Assembly (NCBI GenBank): GCA_900319985.1
Contig: ONQL01000058.1
Location: 1 to 11,320, forward strand
Source of the DNA: an uncultured Methanobrevibacter sp.
GTDB lineage: Archaea; Methanobacteriota; Methanobacteria; Methanobacteriales; Methanobacteriaceae
Reading direction: 5' to 3'
DNA length: 11,320 nt
Below the pieces are notes generated by a model that saw only the letters and a list, made by a program, of their open reading frames with translations, had not been told where the DNA came from and searched no databases. The position numbers and the translations under genes were made by a program. Shown here piece by piece: positions 1 to 6,016 of the stretch (positions within the stretch are counted from its first letter, which is position 1; every line of letters starts with the position of its first letter).

Positions 1-59
1 CCACAAATTTAATTAACCTGCCAAATCTAAACTATAGTATAGAAAGGTTGAGAGAGAAA

Positions 60-68
60 GCATATAAG
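60..68 (+). promoter_or_regulatory. Possible TATA box of the NOG1-type GTPase gene
   Basis: The bases GCATATAAG stand about 25 bases before the ATG at 92, preceded by a purine-rich stretch (GAGAGAAA) that could act as a BRE. If used, transcription would start at about 86-92, giving a leaderless or nearly leaderless mRNA. A second TATA-like palindrome, CTATAGTATAG at 32-42, would give a longer leader that keeps the GTGAT at 84-88 as a ribosome binding site. The sequence alone does not decide between them. Confidence 0.35.
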
Positions 69-91
69 CAACTGATATTTAGAGTGATATA

Positions 92-1117
92 ATGATGATT
101 CCAACAATACCTACTCCTGAAGAATTACTGGACAAGGGATTCAGCAGAGGCAAAAAGCAGGCCGACCTAATCAGAAGCCAGAAAATACCTAAACACTTAA
201 AAGGCAAAAGAATTGAAGAAAGAAGGGTTGTCACTTCATGCCAAGTAATCAAAGACAAATTAAAATCAATCATTGATGCAGTCCCTGAAATTGAAGACCT
301 CCATCCGTTCTATCAGGACTATATAGACATTACCGTTGGGGTTGATGACTTAAAACAGTCATTAGGTGCACTCAATTGGGCATATGGAATTATAACACAA
401 CTTGAAAAGGAGTACGGTGCAAAAATTAGGAAAAACCCTTCCGAAAGAGCAACTGCGATTCAAAAGCAAGCATACGGCAGGATTTCATCAGTTGTAAACA
501 AAATCAAAAAGGATTTGGATTTCCTGGACTTTGCAAAACAAAACCTAAGAAATATGCCGACAATTGATTTTGATGCAACAACAATCGTTATTGCCGGTTT
601 TCCGAATGTTGGCAAATCCACACTTTTAAGGCAGATTACAGGCGCTGATCCTCAAGTTGCAAATTATCCATTCACTACAAAAGGAATTCAAATAGGACAC
701 ACAGAAATGCACTGGAGAAGTATACAGATTATCGACACTCCCGGACTATTGGACAGGCCTGTTCTGGAAATGAATGACATTGAAATGAATGCTATCGTTG
801 CACTCGAACATCTGGCAGATGCAATACTGTTTATTTTCGATGCATCCGAAACCTGCGGATTCCATCTGGAAAATCAGTATAATCTATTAAAACAAATCGA
901 GAAGATTTTCTCTGAAATTCCTGTATATTACCTGTTCAACAAGATGGACCTTATTGAAGATACAGAATACCTCAATGAGTATATCGACAATGAGGAAAAT
1001 TCCATTTTCATCTCAGCCATAGAAGGTGAGGGAATAGATGAAATCAACAAGGTAATCAAATCCATTAAAAAAATAGACAGAACTCCTCGAGAAGAGGATG
1101 ACGACGAATATTATTAA
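92..1117 (+). CDS. NOG1-family GTP-binding protein (ribosome assembly GTPase)
   Basis: This is a 341-residue GTPase of the archaeal NOG1 branch of the Obg superfamily; relatives act in assembly of the large ribosomal subunit in the cytoplasm. Residues 1-160 form the helical NOG1 N-terminal domain, with the typical start IPTPEELLDKGFSRG. The G domain follows: P-loop GFPNVGKST (169-177), switch-I FTTKG (194-198), DTPG (215-218), NKMD (283-286) and G5 SAIEG (308-312). It ends soon after the G domain in an acidic tail (EEDDDEYY), as expected for the short archaeal form lacking the long eukaryotic C-terminus. Two ATGs stand in tandem at 92 and 95; GTGAT at 84-88 suits the second slightly better, which would change only one residue. 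The gene appears to be transcribed alone, with its own terminator. Family assignment is firm; the role is inferred from the family. Confidence 0.95.
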   Translation: MMIPTIPTPEELLDKGFSRGKKQADLIRSQKIPKHLKGKRIEERRVVTSCQVIKDKLKSIIDAVPEIEDLHPFYQDYIDITVGVDDLKQSLGALNWAYGIITQLEKEYGAKIRKNPSERATAIQKQAYGRISSVVNKIKKDLDFLDFAKQNLRNMPTIDFDATTIVIAGFPNVGKSTLLRQITGADPQVANYPFTTKGIQIGHTEMHWRSIQIIDTPGLLDRPVLEMNDIEMNAIVALEHLADAILFIFDASETCGFHLENQYNLLKQIEKIFSEIPVYYLFNKMDLIEDTEYLNEYIDNEENSIFISAIEGEGIDEINKVIKSIKKIDRTPREEDDDEYY

Positions 1118-1120
1118 CTG

Positions 1121-1152
1121 AAGTAGTTTTAACTACTTTACCTACTTTTTTT
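1121..1152 (+). terminator. Hairpin plus T-tract after the NOG1-type gene
   Basis: Four bases after the stop codon a perfect inverted repeat occurs, AAGTAGTT (1121-1128) and AACTACTT (1131-1138), with a two-base spacer. It is followed by a run of seven T at 1146-1152. Archaeal termination depends mainly on T-tracts, so the T-run is probably the working part. Confidence 0.6.
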
Positions 1153-1239
1153 ACAACCGCCATAATTATCACAAATATTTGACATCAATAAATATTATCA
1201 AACATATACACAATACTGTGAATTTAATGGAGACAAATT

Positions 1240-1392
1240 ATGGCCAAAGGTATGGGATTTCTCATAGAAAAGCAACCTGATTAGTTATTGCAATCATCAT
1301 ACAGTAATAGAGAAAATAATTTCCCAGCAAGCATCGTAGCAGTTGGACTATTCATCTACGGAGTATACAAAGTGGCAATAGCTAAAAATTAA
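1240..1392 (+). pseudogene. Small membrane-protein ORF interrupted by in-frame TAG
   Basis: An ATG at 1240 is preceded by GGAGA (1229-1233) at good spacing and encodes MAKGMGFLIEKQPD before a TAG at 1282-1284. The same frame then stays open to a TAA at 1390-1392. The second part contains a clear membrane-span-like segment (SIVAVGLFIYGVYKVAIA) near its end. Read through, the product would be 50 residues long, typical of a small methanogen membrane protein. I do not recognise the family. The strong ribosome binding site with the coherent downstream frame suggests a recently broken gene (nonsense mutation, or a frameshift near 1280 where the +2 frame also reads hydrophobic LVIAIII). A sequencing error is possible. 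The TAG is unlikely to encode pyrrolysine because that system is not known in Methanobacteriales. Confidence 0.4.
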
Positions 1393-1406
1393 TGTAAACA
1401 TTCGGA

Positions 1407-3275
1407 TTAGTTTATCGTATGATCCATTCTAATAGGGAAAATCAGTTCATATGCTGTTCCTTTTTCACATTCAATTAAACTAATTTTTCCGCCAAGCTGA
1501 CTTGTGAGACTTTTGATAATTTCGCAACCCAGATTTTTGGAGATGCTTTTGGAATCCAGAATTCCAACACCATTGTCCTTAATTATCAAACGGGCATCAC
1601 CCTCATTCAATTTTGTTATTTGCTTAGTTATCTTATTGTCAGTTGCAGTTTTATCTGGAAATGCATGTTTTATTGCATTCATGGTTAATTCATCAATGAT
1701 TAAAAGCAATGGAGTGATAACTTCAATGGACAGGTTCAAATCCTCATCCACAATTGTTTCAAACTCAACCTGTGAAGGAAGTTCCATGAATCCTTCCGTT
1801 TTCATGTCATGGTCCACCAGATAATCCTTCAAATTGATATTGACAAAATCCTTGGTTCCGTATGTTTTTTCATGAAGAAGAGCCAGTGAAGTCAAACGTG
1901 TCTGCATATGCTCAATAATCAAATCCGGATCGTTTTTATAAGCCCTCTTTTCCAGATTCAGAAAACTGTTTAGAACTTGAAGATTATTTTTCACCCTGTG
2001 ATGAATTTCCTTAATCAAAACAACTTTCTGTTCATTGGATGCAACCAGTTTGTCCTGTTTTTCAATATCCTCAGTTACATCTGTTAAAAATCCAAGGCTA
2101 TGAACCTCATTATTGTAATTGAACCTTTCAATATACAGATCAACAATCTTCTTATTATTTGAATTTCCATCAACCTTAAAGGTCAATACCTCATCAATTT
2201 TATCCAATTCACCATTGATCAGCTTGTTGAGGTTTTTAACAACATCCTTTTCAACAATATTCTTCATGATTTTACGGGAATGGTTATAGTCTCCATAATC
2301 CTTTTCAATCATATAATAAAAACCTTTGGAGAACTCATATTGCTTTTTGCTTAAAGGCTCTATCAGCAATGCAAGTTTTTTGCTGTTTTTAAAGCCGTCC
2401 ATTAGGAAATCGACAGGTTTACTGAGTCCATAATCAGAGCGTTGCGTAATATCATTAATCAAACCCTGACGAATAATTATACCACTGTCATCAAAATAAG
2501 AATATACATTAACTTCAATAACCTTCATTACCCCATTATCAGTCCTGATACGAATAACCTCTTCGCATTGTGAAGTTTCATTGTTGGTGAGATAGAAAAT
2601 TTTATCGACAATGTGCTGGTCTTCGGGAATAACCAAATCAAAAACGATATTGTAGAAATCATCAGAATCCTCTTTAGCGCGGTTGATGATATTGTATACA
2701 CCCTGAGACCACACATATTTTCCATGAACCTTATAGTAACTGCCAGTCTGGGAAAAGTTTTCCATCATGTTGGTTTTGTCTTCATCAAAAGTCCTATAAT
2801 CTGCATCGACACGTCTGTTTGTAGCAGTATCGACATTATTGGTAACAACGAATATCCTGTCCATATCAAAAACTATCTTGGCTGTGCTCAGCTTTGTCAA
2901 TTTTTTTCCATTATAATAAACAAACCTGATTTTTTTGGGAGTGTGGTTTTCATACACCTCCAAGAAATATTCATGGAGAATATCAAAAAACAGCGGGGAA
3001 ATCTTACTTAACCGTCTGCCCATAGCATCTTTTGGCTTTGAGTTATATTTATTAAGAGTAAAAGTTCCCAAACGTTGAATAATAAAATCTTTTCCATTTT
3101 CATAAGGAATAAAAGAATGAATTTCAGTTGAAACATTATTGATAAGTTCTTGAAAGGGCATATCCTCAACATCGAATTCTTTAGGTGTTGGTTTATAAAA
3201 GTCTTTTTTGGTGGCATTAAAAATCCGAACTTCTTCAATATCTTCAAAAATCCTATACTCTTTTTCAATCCTCAT
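1407..3275 (-). CDS. Soluble PAS-domain sensor histidine kinase (HisKA_2 type)
   Basis: The 622-residue protein senses a signal through PAS domains, autophosphorylates on histidine and would pass the phosphate to a response regulator; none is encoded nearby. I see about three PAS-like units at roughly 10-150, 165-280 and 289-405, the last two ending in PAC-like strands (GLINDITQR; GFLTDVTED). The HisKA_2 dimerisation/phosphoacceptor helix is at 420-470, with EIHHRVKNNLQVLNSF holding the phosphorylated histidine (H425 or H426). The ATPase domain shows the N-box DELTMNAIKHAF (528-539), DNGVG (567-571), and LGCEIIKSLTSQLGG near the end. There is no signal peptide or membrane span, so it should sense a cytosolic cue. 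The 5' side is AT-rich with TATA-like sequence near 3303-3334 and no strong ribosome binding site (only GTCTGG just before ATG), so the start is likely but not certain. The ligand cannot be read from the sequence. Confidence 0.92.
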   Translation of the reverse strand: MRIEKEYRIFEDIEEVRIFNATKKDFYKPTPKEFDVEDMPFQELINNVSTEIHSFIPYENGKDFIIQRLGTFTLNKYNSKPKDAMGRRLSKISPLFFDILHEYFLEVYENHTPKKIRFVYYNGKKLTKLSTAKIVFDMDRIFVVTNNVDTATNRRVDADYRTFDEDKTNMMENFSQTGSYYKVHGKYVWSQGVYNIINRAKEDSDDFYNIVFDLVIPEDQHIVDKIFYLTNNETSQCEEVIRIRTDNGVMKVIEVNVYSYFDDSGIIIRQGLINDITQRSDYGLSKPVDFLMDGFKNSKKLALLIEPLSKKQYEFSKGFYYMIEKDYGDYNHSRKIMKNIVEKDVVKNLNKLINGELDKIDEVLTFKVDGNSNNKKIVDLYIERFNYNNEVHSLGFLTDVTEDIEKQDKLVASNEQKVVLIKEIHHRVKNNLQVLNSFLNLEKRAYKNDPDLIIEHMQTRLTSLALLHEKTYGTKDFVNINLKDYLVDHDMKTEGFMELPSQVEFETIVDEDLNLSIEVITPLLLIIDELTMNAIKHAFPDKTATDNKITKQITKLNEGDARLIIKDNGVGILDSKSISKNLGCEIIKSLTSQLGGKISLIECEKGTAYELIFPIRMDHTIN

Positions 3276-3395
3276 CCAGACAACCCATTAACACATATAT
3301 TGTATATTTTTTTATCAATGATATTATTTAAATTTTAATTAAAATATTTCAATATAATCTAAGTTTTTACACAATTGGATTAGTTTGGAGTGAAT

Positions 3396-3401
3396 AAAAA
3401 A
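3396..3401 (-). terminator. T-tract downstream of the small membrane protein gene
   Basis: Read on the - strand, a run of six T about 60 bases past the stop codon of the 47-residue ORF could end the zinc-ribbon/small-membrane-protein transcript. The surrounding 3276-3459 interval is AT-rich, carries the upstream region of the histidine kinase gene, and shows no further ORF or RNA gene that I can support. Confidence 0.3.
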
Positions 3402-3459
3402 TTTTCAAAACAGGCCCAACAATATACTATTTTTACTTGACTTTAAATGAATATACGGA

Positions 3460-3603
3460 TTAACGCTTTTTGTCTTGTTTATTGAAATTAGGGTTGAGTG
3501 TATTCTCATCGTCAGAATTGTTAACCGATTGGCGGAAAACGTATATTATGAAGGATATCGGAATCAAGAAAATTACCCCAAATATTAACCAAATTAAATC
3601 CAT
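3460..3603 (-). CDS. 47-residue single-span membrane protein, unknown function
   Basis: This short ORF starts at ATG 3603 and ends with TAA at 3460-3462. Residues 3-23 (LIWLIFGVIFLIPISFIIYVF) are strongly hydrophobic and should span the membrane. The rest is a polar tail rich in N, D and K (ending NKQDKKR), probably facing the cytoplasm because of the Arg just after the span. The ribosome binding site is excellent: GGAGGG on the - strand (3611-3616) about 8 bases before the ATG. The gene sits 48 bases behind the zinc-ribbon gene on the same strand with no obvious terminator between, so the two are probably co-transcribed. I do not recognise the family; it could be a membrane anchor or partner for its neighbour. 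Open frame, hydrophobic pattern and ribosome binding site together make a real gene likely. Confidence 0.72.
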   Translation of the reverse strand: MDLIWLIFGVIFLIPISFIIYVFRQSVNNSDDENTLNPNFNKQDKKR

Positions 3604-3611
3604 ATTAAATC

Positions 3612-3616
3612 CCTCC
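3612..3616 (-). promoter_or_regulatory. Strong Shine-Dalgarno site of the 47-residue ORF
   Basis: GGAGG on the - strand lies 8 bases before the ATG at 3603. It matches the anti-Shine-Dalgarno end of 16S rRNA better than most other sites in this window and is the main reason to accept the short ORF. Confidence 0.7.
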
Positions 3617-3651
3617 AAAAATAGAAAGCATACCAGTTAATGAAATTAATT

Positions 3652-4134
3652 TTACTTGATGAATTTTTTCTTGAATTTGATGTATTTCTCACCGCCCTCT
3701 TCAGCTGTGAATGTGTAGTGCCCCTTAAATGCAACGCCATGATGATCAGTAACAAATATAGTGTTTGTTCTGGTATTTGTTTCAAAGGTGAGTTTAGAAC
3801 CGTTTTTAATTGTTCCCATTTTAATACCATTCAAAAAGACCTGCTGTCTGACGGCGCCTCCAATGAAACTTGAAAGCCTTTCAAATGTTATAGTGCACGG
3901 TTTTTTAAGGATATCATCACTAGAAGCTTCGTTTGGAAGAGCTTCATACTTGTTTTTGCAGTCAAGACATTGATATTTCACAGGCTTGATTTCAAAATTA
4001 TCCTTGCTTCTTGAACTTGACACAATATTTCCCACAGCGCCAAAGTAGTTGTTTACCGACACTGGAAGCTGCTGAGCCAGTACCAGCAATTCTATAGTTT
4101 TCACTCCACAATTCGGACATTTAATGCCCACCAA
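3652..4134 (-). CDS. Zinc-ribbon protein with C-terminal beta domain, function unknown
   Basis: The product is about 160 residues. Two CxxC pairs, C6/C9 (CPNCG) and C56/C59 (CLDCK), should form a zinc ribbon with a long insert between its knuckles. From about 78 on it reads as a beta-rich domain (ITFERLSSF, QVFLNGIKMGTIKNGSKLTFET) resembling the small beta-sandwich of DUF2846/PEGA-like proteins, with a G-x-x-hydrophobic beta pattern around 'NG...GTIKNG'. It ends in a basic tail (IKFKKKFIK). No membrane span is visible; the next gene supplies one. The start is odd: the frame has only TTG (4134) and GTG (4131) as starts, with no ribosome binding site. The ATG at 4160 with AGGA before it is in another frame and would join this one if the A5 run (5 T at 4142-4146 on the + strand) had six bases. 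Function unknown; ribbon assignment good. Confidence 0.75.
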   Translation of the reverse strand: MVGIKCPNCGVKTIELLVLAQQLPVSVNNYFGAVGNIVSSSRSKDNFEIKPVKYQCLDCKNKYEALPNEASSDDILKKPCTITFERLSSFIGGAVRQQVFLNGIKMGTIKNGSKLTFETNTRTNTIFVTDHHGVAFKGHYTFTAEEGGEKYIKFKKKFIK

Positions 4135-4220
4135 GGTAGGATTTTTAAATGATTTTTCATCTGTCCTGTTTTAACCTCTCAATCGAATGAACGTTTTACA
4201 ATTAAAATATTCAAACTATT

Positions 4221-4232
4221 AATTATTTAAAT
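4221..4232 (-). promoter_or_regulatory. TATA-like element upstream of the zinc-ribbon gene
   Basis: The - strand sequence ATTTAAATAATT would place transcription start near 4200, about 40 bases before the out-of-frame ATG at 4160 and about 65 before the in-frame TTG/GTG. A leader of this length contains GAGAGG and AGGA, which favours translation from near 4160 and adds weight to the frameshift question. Confidence 0.4.
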
Positions 4233-4255
4233 CAGATAAAGCAAATGATTTAAAC

Positions 4256-4282
4256 AAAAATGACAGACTTTAGTCAAGACTA
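4256..4282 (-). terminator. Weak hairpin and T5 tract after the HEAT-repeat gene
   Basis: On the - strand the stop codon lies inside an inverted repeat, TAGTC-TT-GACTA (4282-4271), followed about ten bases later by five T (4260-4256). It separates the HEAT-repeat gene from the zinc-ribbon gene promoter. The stem is short, so the call is tentative. Confidence 0.3.
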
Positions 4283-4903
4283 CAATGCCTTTTTTGTAAT
4301 TCTGACTGCACCTGCACTGTGGATGCGTACAACCGGATTTTCATCATTTTTAGCAATCCATTCCAATTTCTCAAGGTAAGGCTTTACGCAGTCAGGTTTT
4401 GTTTTTCCAACTACCCTAAACATTTCAGGTGCCTCTATCCTAACTTTATTTTCGGAATCAAAAATTAAGTCATGAAAAATTTCCAGCCTTTGGCAGAAGA
4501 GCTCGGGAGCATTTGAAGCTATATTTTCACAAGCCCAAACGAATGCATGCCTGACGTTTTCGGACTCATCAAATCGCATGTTCATTAGCTTATCGAAATG
4601 AGGAATTACAAGATTTTTTTCGGCCCTTCCGATTCTTCCCATCGCATTGGTTGACCTTTCGCGCAATTTTGAATCATCATCTTCCATGTATCGGACAATA
4701 TCTCCCACATATCTTTCTATTTTGGCAGGATATCTCAAACCCATCTCTCCTAGAATCCATAATGCCTTTGCCTTAACGGCAACAGAATAATTTTCTTTCA
4801 GCATGGCTGCAACATCATCAATATTATCATCCCAGCATTCCCGGTTTTTGTTGATATCCCTCAATTGCATTAAAAGATTATTATCATTTCCTTTGTTTGA
4901 CAT
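4280..4903 (-). CDS. HEAT-repeat protein
   Basis: From ATG 4903 the protein has 207 residues and is built almost wholly of HEAT-type alpha-helical repeats. Five units can be seen at about 41-60 (VAVKAKALWILGEMGLRYP), 78-98 (KLRERSTNAMGRIG), 116-135 (NVRHAFVWACENIA), 153-172 (KVRIEAPEMFRVVG) and 190-206 (VVRIHSAGAVRIT), each with the buried A/V-R-A pattern. Such folds are protein-binding scaffolds; no catalytic motif is visible and the partner is unknown. The frame is open further to a TTG at 4936, but GGGTG (4914-4910) stands 6 bases before ATG 4903 and a TATA box lies about 40 bases upstream, so I place the start at 4903. It is cytosolic, with no signal peptide. It is probably a single-gene transcript. 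The repeat class is clear; the biological role is not. Confidence 0.85.
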   Translation of the reverse strand: MSNKGNDNNLLMQLRDINKNRECWDDNIDDVAAMLKENYSVAVKAKALWILGEMGLRYPAKIERYVGDIVRYMEDDDSKLRERSTNAMGRIGRAEKNLVIPHFDKLMNMRFDESENVRHAFVWACENIASNAPELFCQRLEIFHDLIFDSENKVRIEAPEMFRVVGKTKPDCVKPYLEKLEWIAKNDENPVVRIHSAGAVRITKKAL

Positions 4904-4940
4904 CTTCCACACCCGTGATTCATGAAAACCTAACAAGTTA

Positions 4941-4953
4941 ACATATATATTTT
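4941..4953 (-). promoter_or_regulatory. TATA box of the HEAT-repeat gene
   Basis: On the - strand AAAATATATATGT is preceded by GATGAAA, which can serve as the BRE. The expected transcription start is near 4921, giving a leader of about 18 bases that still contains the GGGTG ribosome binding site. Confidence 0.55.
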
Positions 4954-5188
4954 CATCAATTAAAAAACGTTTGTTTTAAATCAGAACAGAAAAAATTATA
5001 ATAGCTTGAAAATTAATTCGATTAAAATTAACCAGCCCATAATTAGTATTACCCGAATTCAAAAATCACAAATCCATTACCAACAATAATAATAAAAAAA
5101 TTCCAAAAGCATATCCAATAAAGCATTATCAATATGAAAAATAAAAAATCAAAACAGATAGTTTTTAATAACTTTTAGTAAATTTAAT
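4954..5188. other. AT-rich intergenic region between divergent genes
   Basis: This stretch separates the HEAT-repeat gene (-) from the hsp20 gene (+). I searched both strands for short ORFs with ribosome binding sites, repeats and RNA-like structure. Only a 14-codon ORF beginning at 5134 appears, without a ribosome binding site. Poly-A and AAT repeats (around 5085-5100) reflect base composition. It may hold regulator sites for the chaperone promoter, but none can be recognised. Confidence 0.5.
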
Positions 5189-5203
5189 CGAAAACTTTAA
5201 ATA
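5189..5203 (+). promoter_or_regulatory. BRE/TATA promoter of hsp20
   Basis: CGAAAAC (5189-5195), a purine-rich BRE, is followed directly by TTTAAATA (5196-5203), close to the methanogen consensus. Transcription should begin near 5225, giving a leader of roughly 40 bases with the ribosome binding site GGAGAGTGA at 5251-5259. It is the best promoter match in the window, in line with strong expression of a chaperone gene. Confidence 0.7.
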
Positions 5204-5250
5204 GCTACAAATGAATAAAAATTATTATAGATATAAATCTTCCAAAATAT

Positions 5251-5259
5251 GGAGAGTGA
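5251..5259 (+). promoter_or_regulatory. Ribosome binding site that sets the hsp20 start
   Basis: GGAGAGTGA closely matches GGAGGTGA and ends four bases before the ATG at 5264. It overlaps the upstream in-frame ATG at 5249, which has no site of its own, so translation should start at 5264. Confidence 0.75.
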
Positions 5260-5263
5260 AAAA

Positions 5264-5836
5264 ATGGTAGATAGCGAAACTATAGAAACCAAAATCTCTG
5301 ACAAAAAAGAAGAATATGAAGAAAAAGTTGATGATACTAAAGATAAATTCAGCGACAAATATGAAGAAAAGAAAGAAAAAGGCAAAACCATTGCAGACAA
5401 TGTAATGAACGACTTAGCCAAAAGTATTGATGAATTCAAAGAAGGTATTAAAAATATGCAAAAAGCTGCAGATGAAAAATATAGTGAATACAAAAAAACA
5501 ACCGTACAAAGTTTAGATGTTGACCTTATCGAAACCGAAGACATATACTACATCAAAGCTGCAGTTCCAGGAATTGCTAAAAAAGACATATTGATTGAAG
5601 CTGGCGACAACGACGTAAGCATTGAAGCTACCTTCGTACCTTACATCGAAGAATTCGAAGAAGATGAAAGTGCTGAACTTATCTCCAGTTCCTTAAAATC
5701 CGGAAGATGTGTAAAAACCGTCAGATTCGAAACCAGCATCGATATTGAAAACATTACCGCAAAATTCAACAAAGGAACTGTTATTGTCAAAATCCCAAAA
5801 TTAATCATACCAAAACATAAAGTAAATGTGGAATAA
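5264..5836 (+). CDS. hsp20: Hsp20/alpha-crystallin family small heat-shock protein
   Basis: The 190-residue protein is an ATP-independent holdase that keeps unfolding proteins soluble in the cytoplasm. The alpha-crystallin domain runs from about 84 to 180, with AAVPGIAKKDI (99-109) and the conserved late motif FNKGTVIVKIPK (168-179). The C-terminal VNV (187-189) fits the I/V-x-I/V tail motif used for oligomer contacts. The first 80 residues are unusual: almost entirely charged, K/E/D-rich and likely helical or coiled coil (KISDKKEEYEEKVDDTK), where most family members have a more hydrophobic arm. The start at 5264 is fixed by GGAGAGTGA; an ATG at 5249 would add five residues. Many C-ending codons (TTC, TAC, ATC, AAC) in the crystallin part, compared with A/T-ending ones elsewhere, suggest high expression. 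The gene stands alone with its own promoter and terminator. Confidence 0.93.
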   Translation: MVDSETIETKISDKKEEYEEKVDDTKDKFSDKYEEKKEKGKTIADNVMNDLAKSIDEFKEGIKNMQKAADEKYSEYKKTTVQSLDVDLIETEDIYYIKAAVPGIAKKDILIEAGDNDVSIEATFVPYIEEFEEDESAELISSSLKSGRCVKTVRFETSIDIENITAKFNKGTVIVKIPKLIIPKHKVNVE

Positions 5837-5863
5837 TCATTCTACATTTATTATCTCTTTTTT
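5828..5863 (+). terminator. Hairpin overlapping the hsp20 stop plus T6 tract
   Basis: GTGGAAT (5828-5834) can pair with ATTCTAC (5839-5845), seven pairs with one G-T wobble, around the stop codon. A run of six T follows at 5858-5863. The T-run is the more reliable part. Confidence 0.45.
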
Positions 5864-5964
5864 AATAGAATCTAACCCATTTTAACTTTACGTACAACTT
5901 TTTCACCAAAACAGAAATCCATAATTTAGATATGAATTTGGGCGTTTTTGTTTTAAAAAGCGTT

Positions 5965-6002
5965 AAAAAAAATCAGTTTTTTCTTAAATTAAAAAAAAAA
6001 AA
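5965..6002 (-). terminator. Terminator of the SIS-domain gene
   Basis: On the - strand a run of twelve T (6002-5991) begins 14 bases past the stop codon. It is followed by AAAAAA-CTGA-TTTTTT (about 5983-5966), which can fold or act as a second T-tract. It lies between two converging genes and should stop transcripts from the right. Confidence 0.6.
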
Positions 6003-6016
6003 GTTGGGGGAAAAAG

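Noticed and set aside
1282..1284. TAG read as pyrrolysine
   Set aside because: The pyrrolysine system is known from Methanosarcinaceae, Methanomassiliicoccales and some bacteria, not from Methanobacteriales, and no pyl gene is present here.
3332..3345. Perfect 14-base palindrome ATTTTAATTAAAAT
   Set aside because: Only A and T, in very AT-rich DNA, with no second copy in the gap; most likely composition rather than an operator.
3388..3395. GGAGTGA on the + strand resembling a ribosome binding site
   Set aside because: No start codon follows at a useful distance and no open frame continues from it.
5134..5178. 14-codon ORF ahead of hsp20
   Set aside because: Lys-rich, no ribosome binding site, and what would be expected by chance in A-rich DNA.
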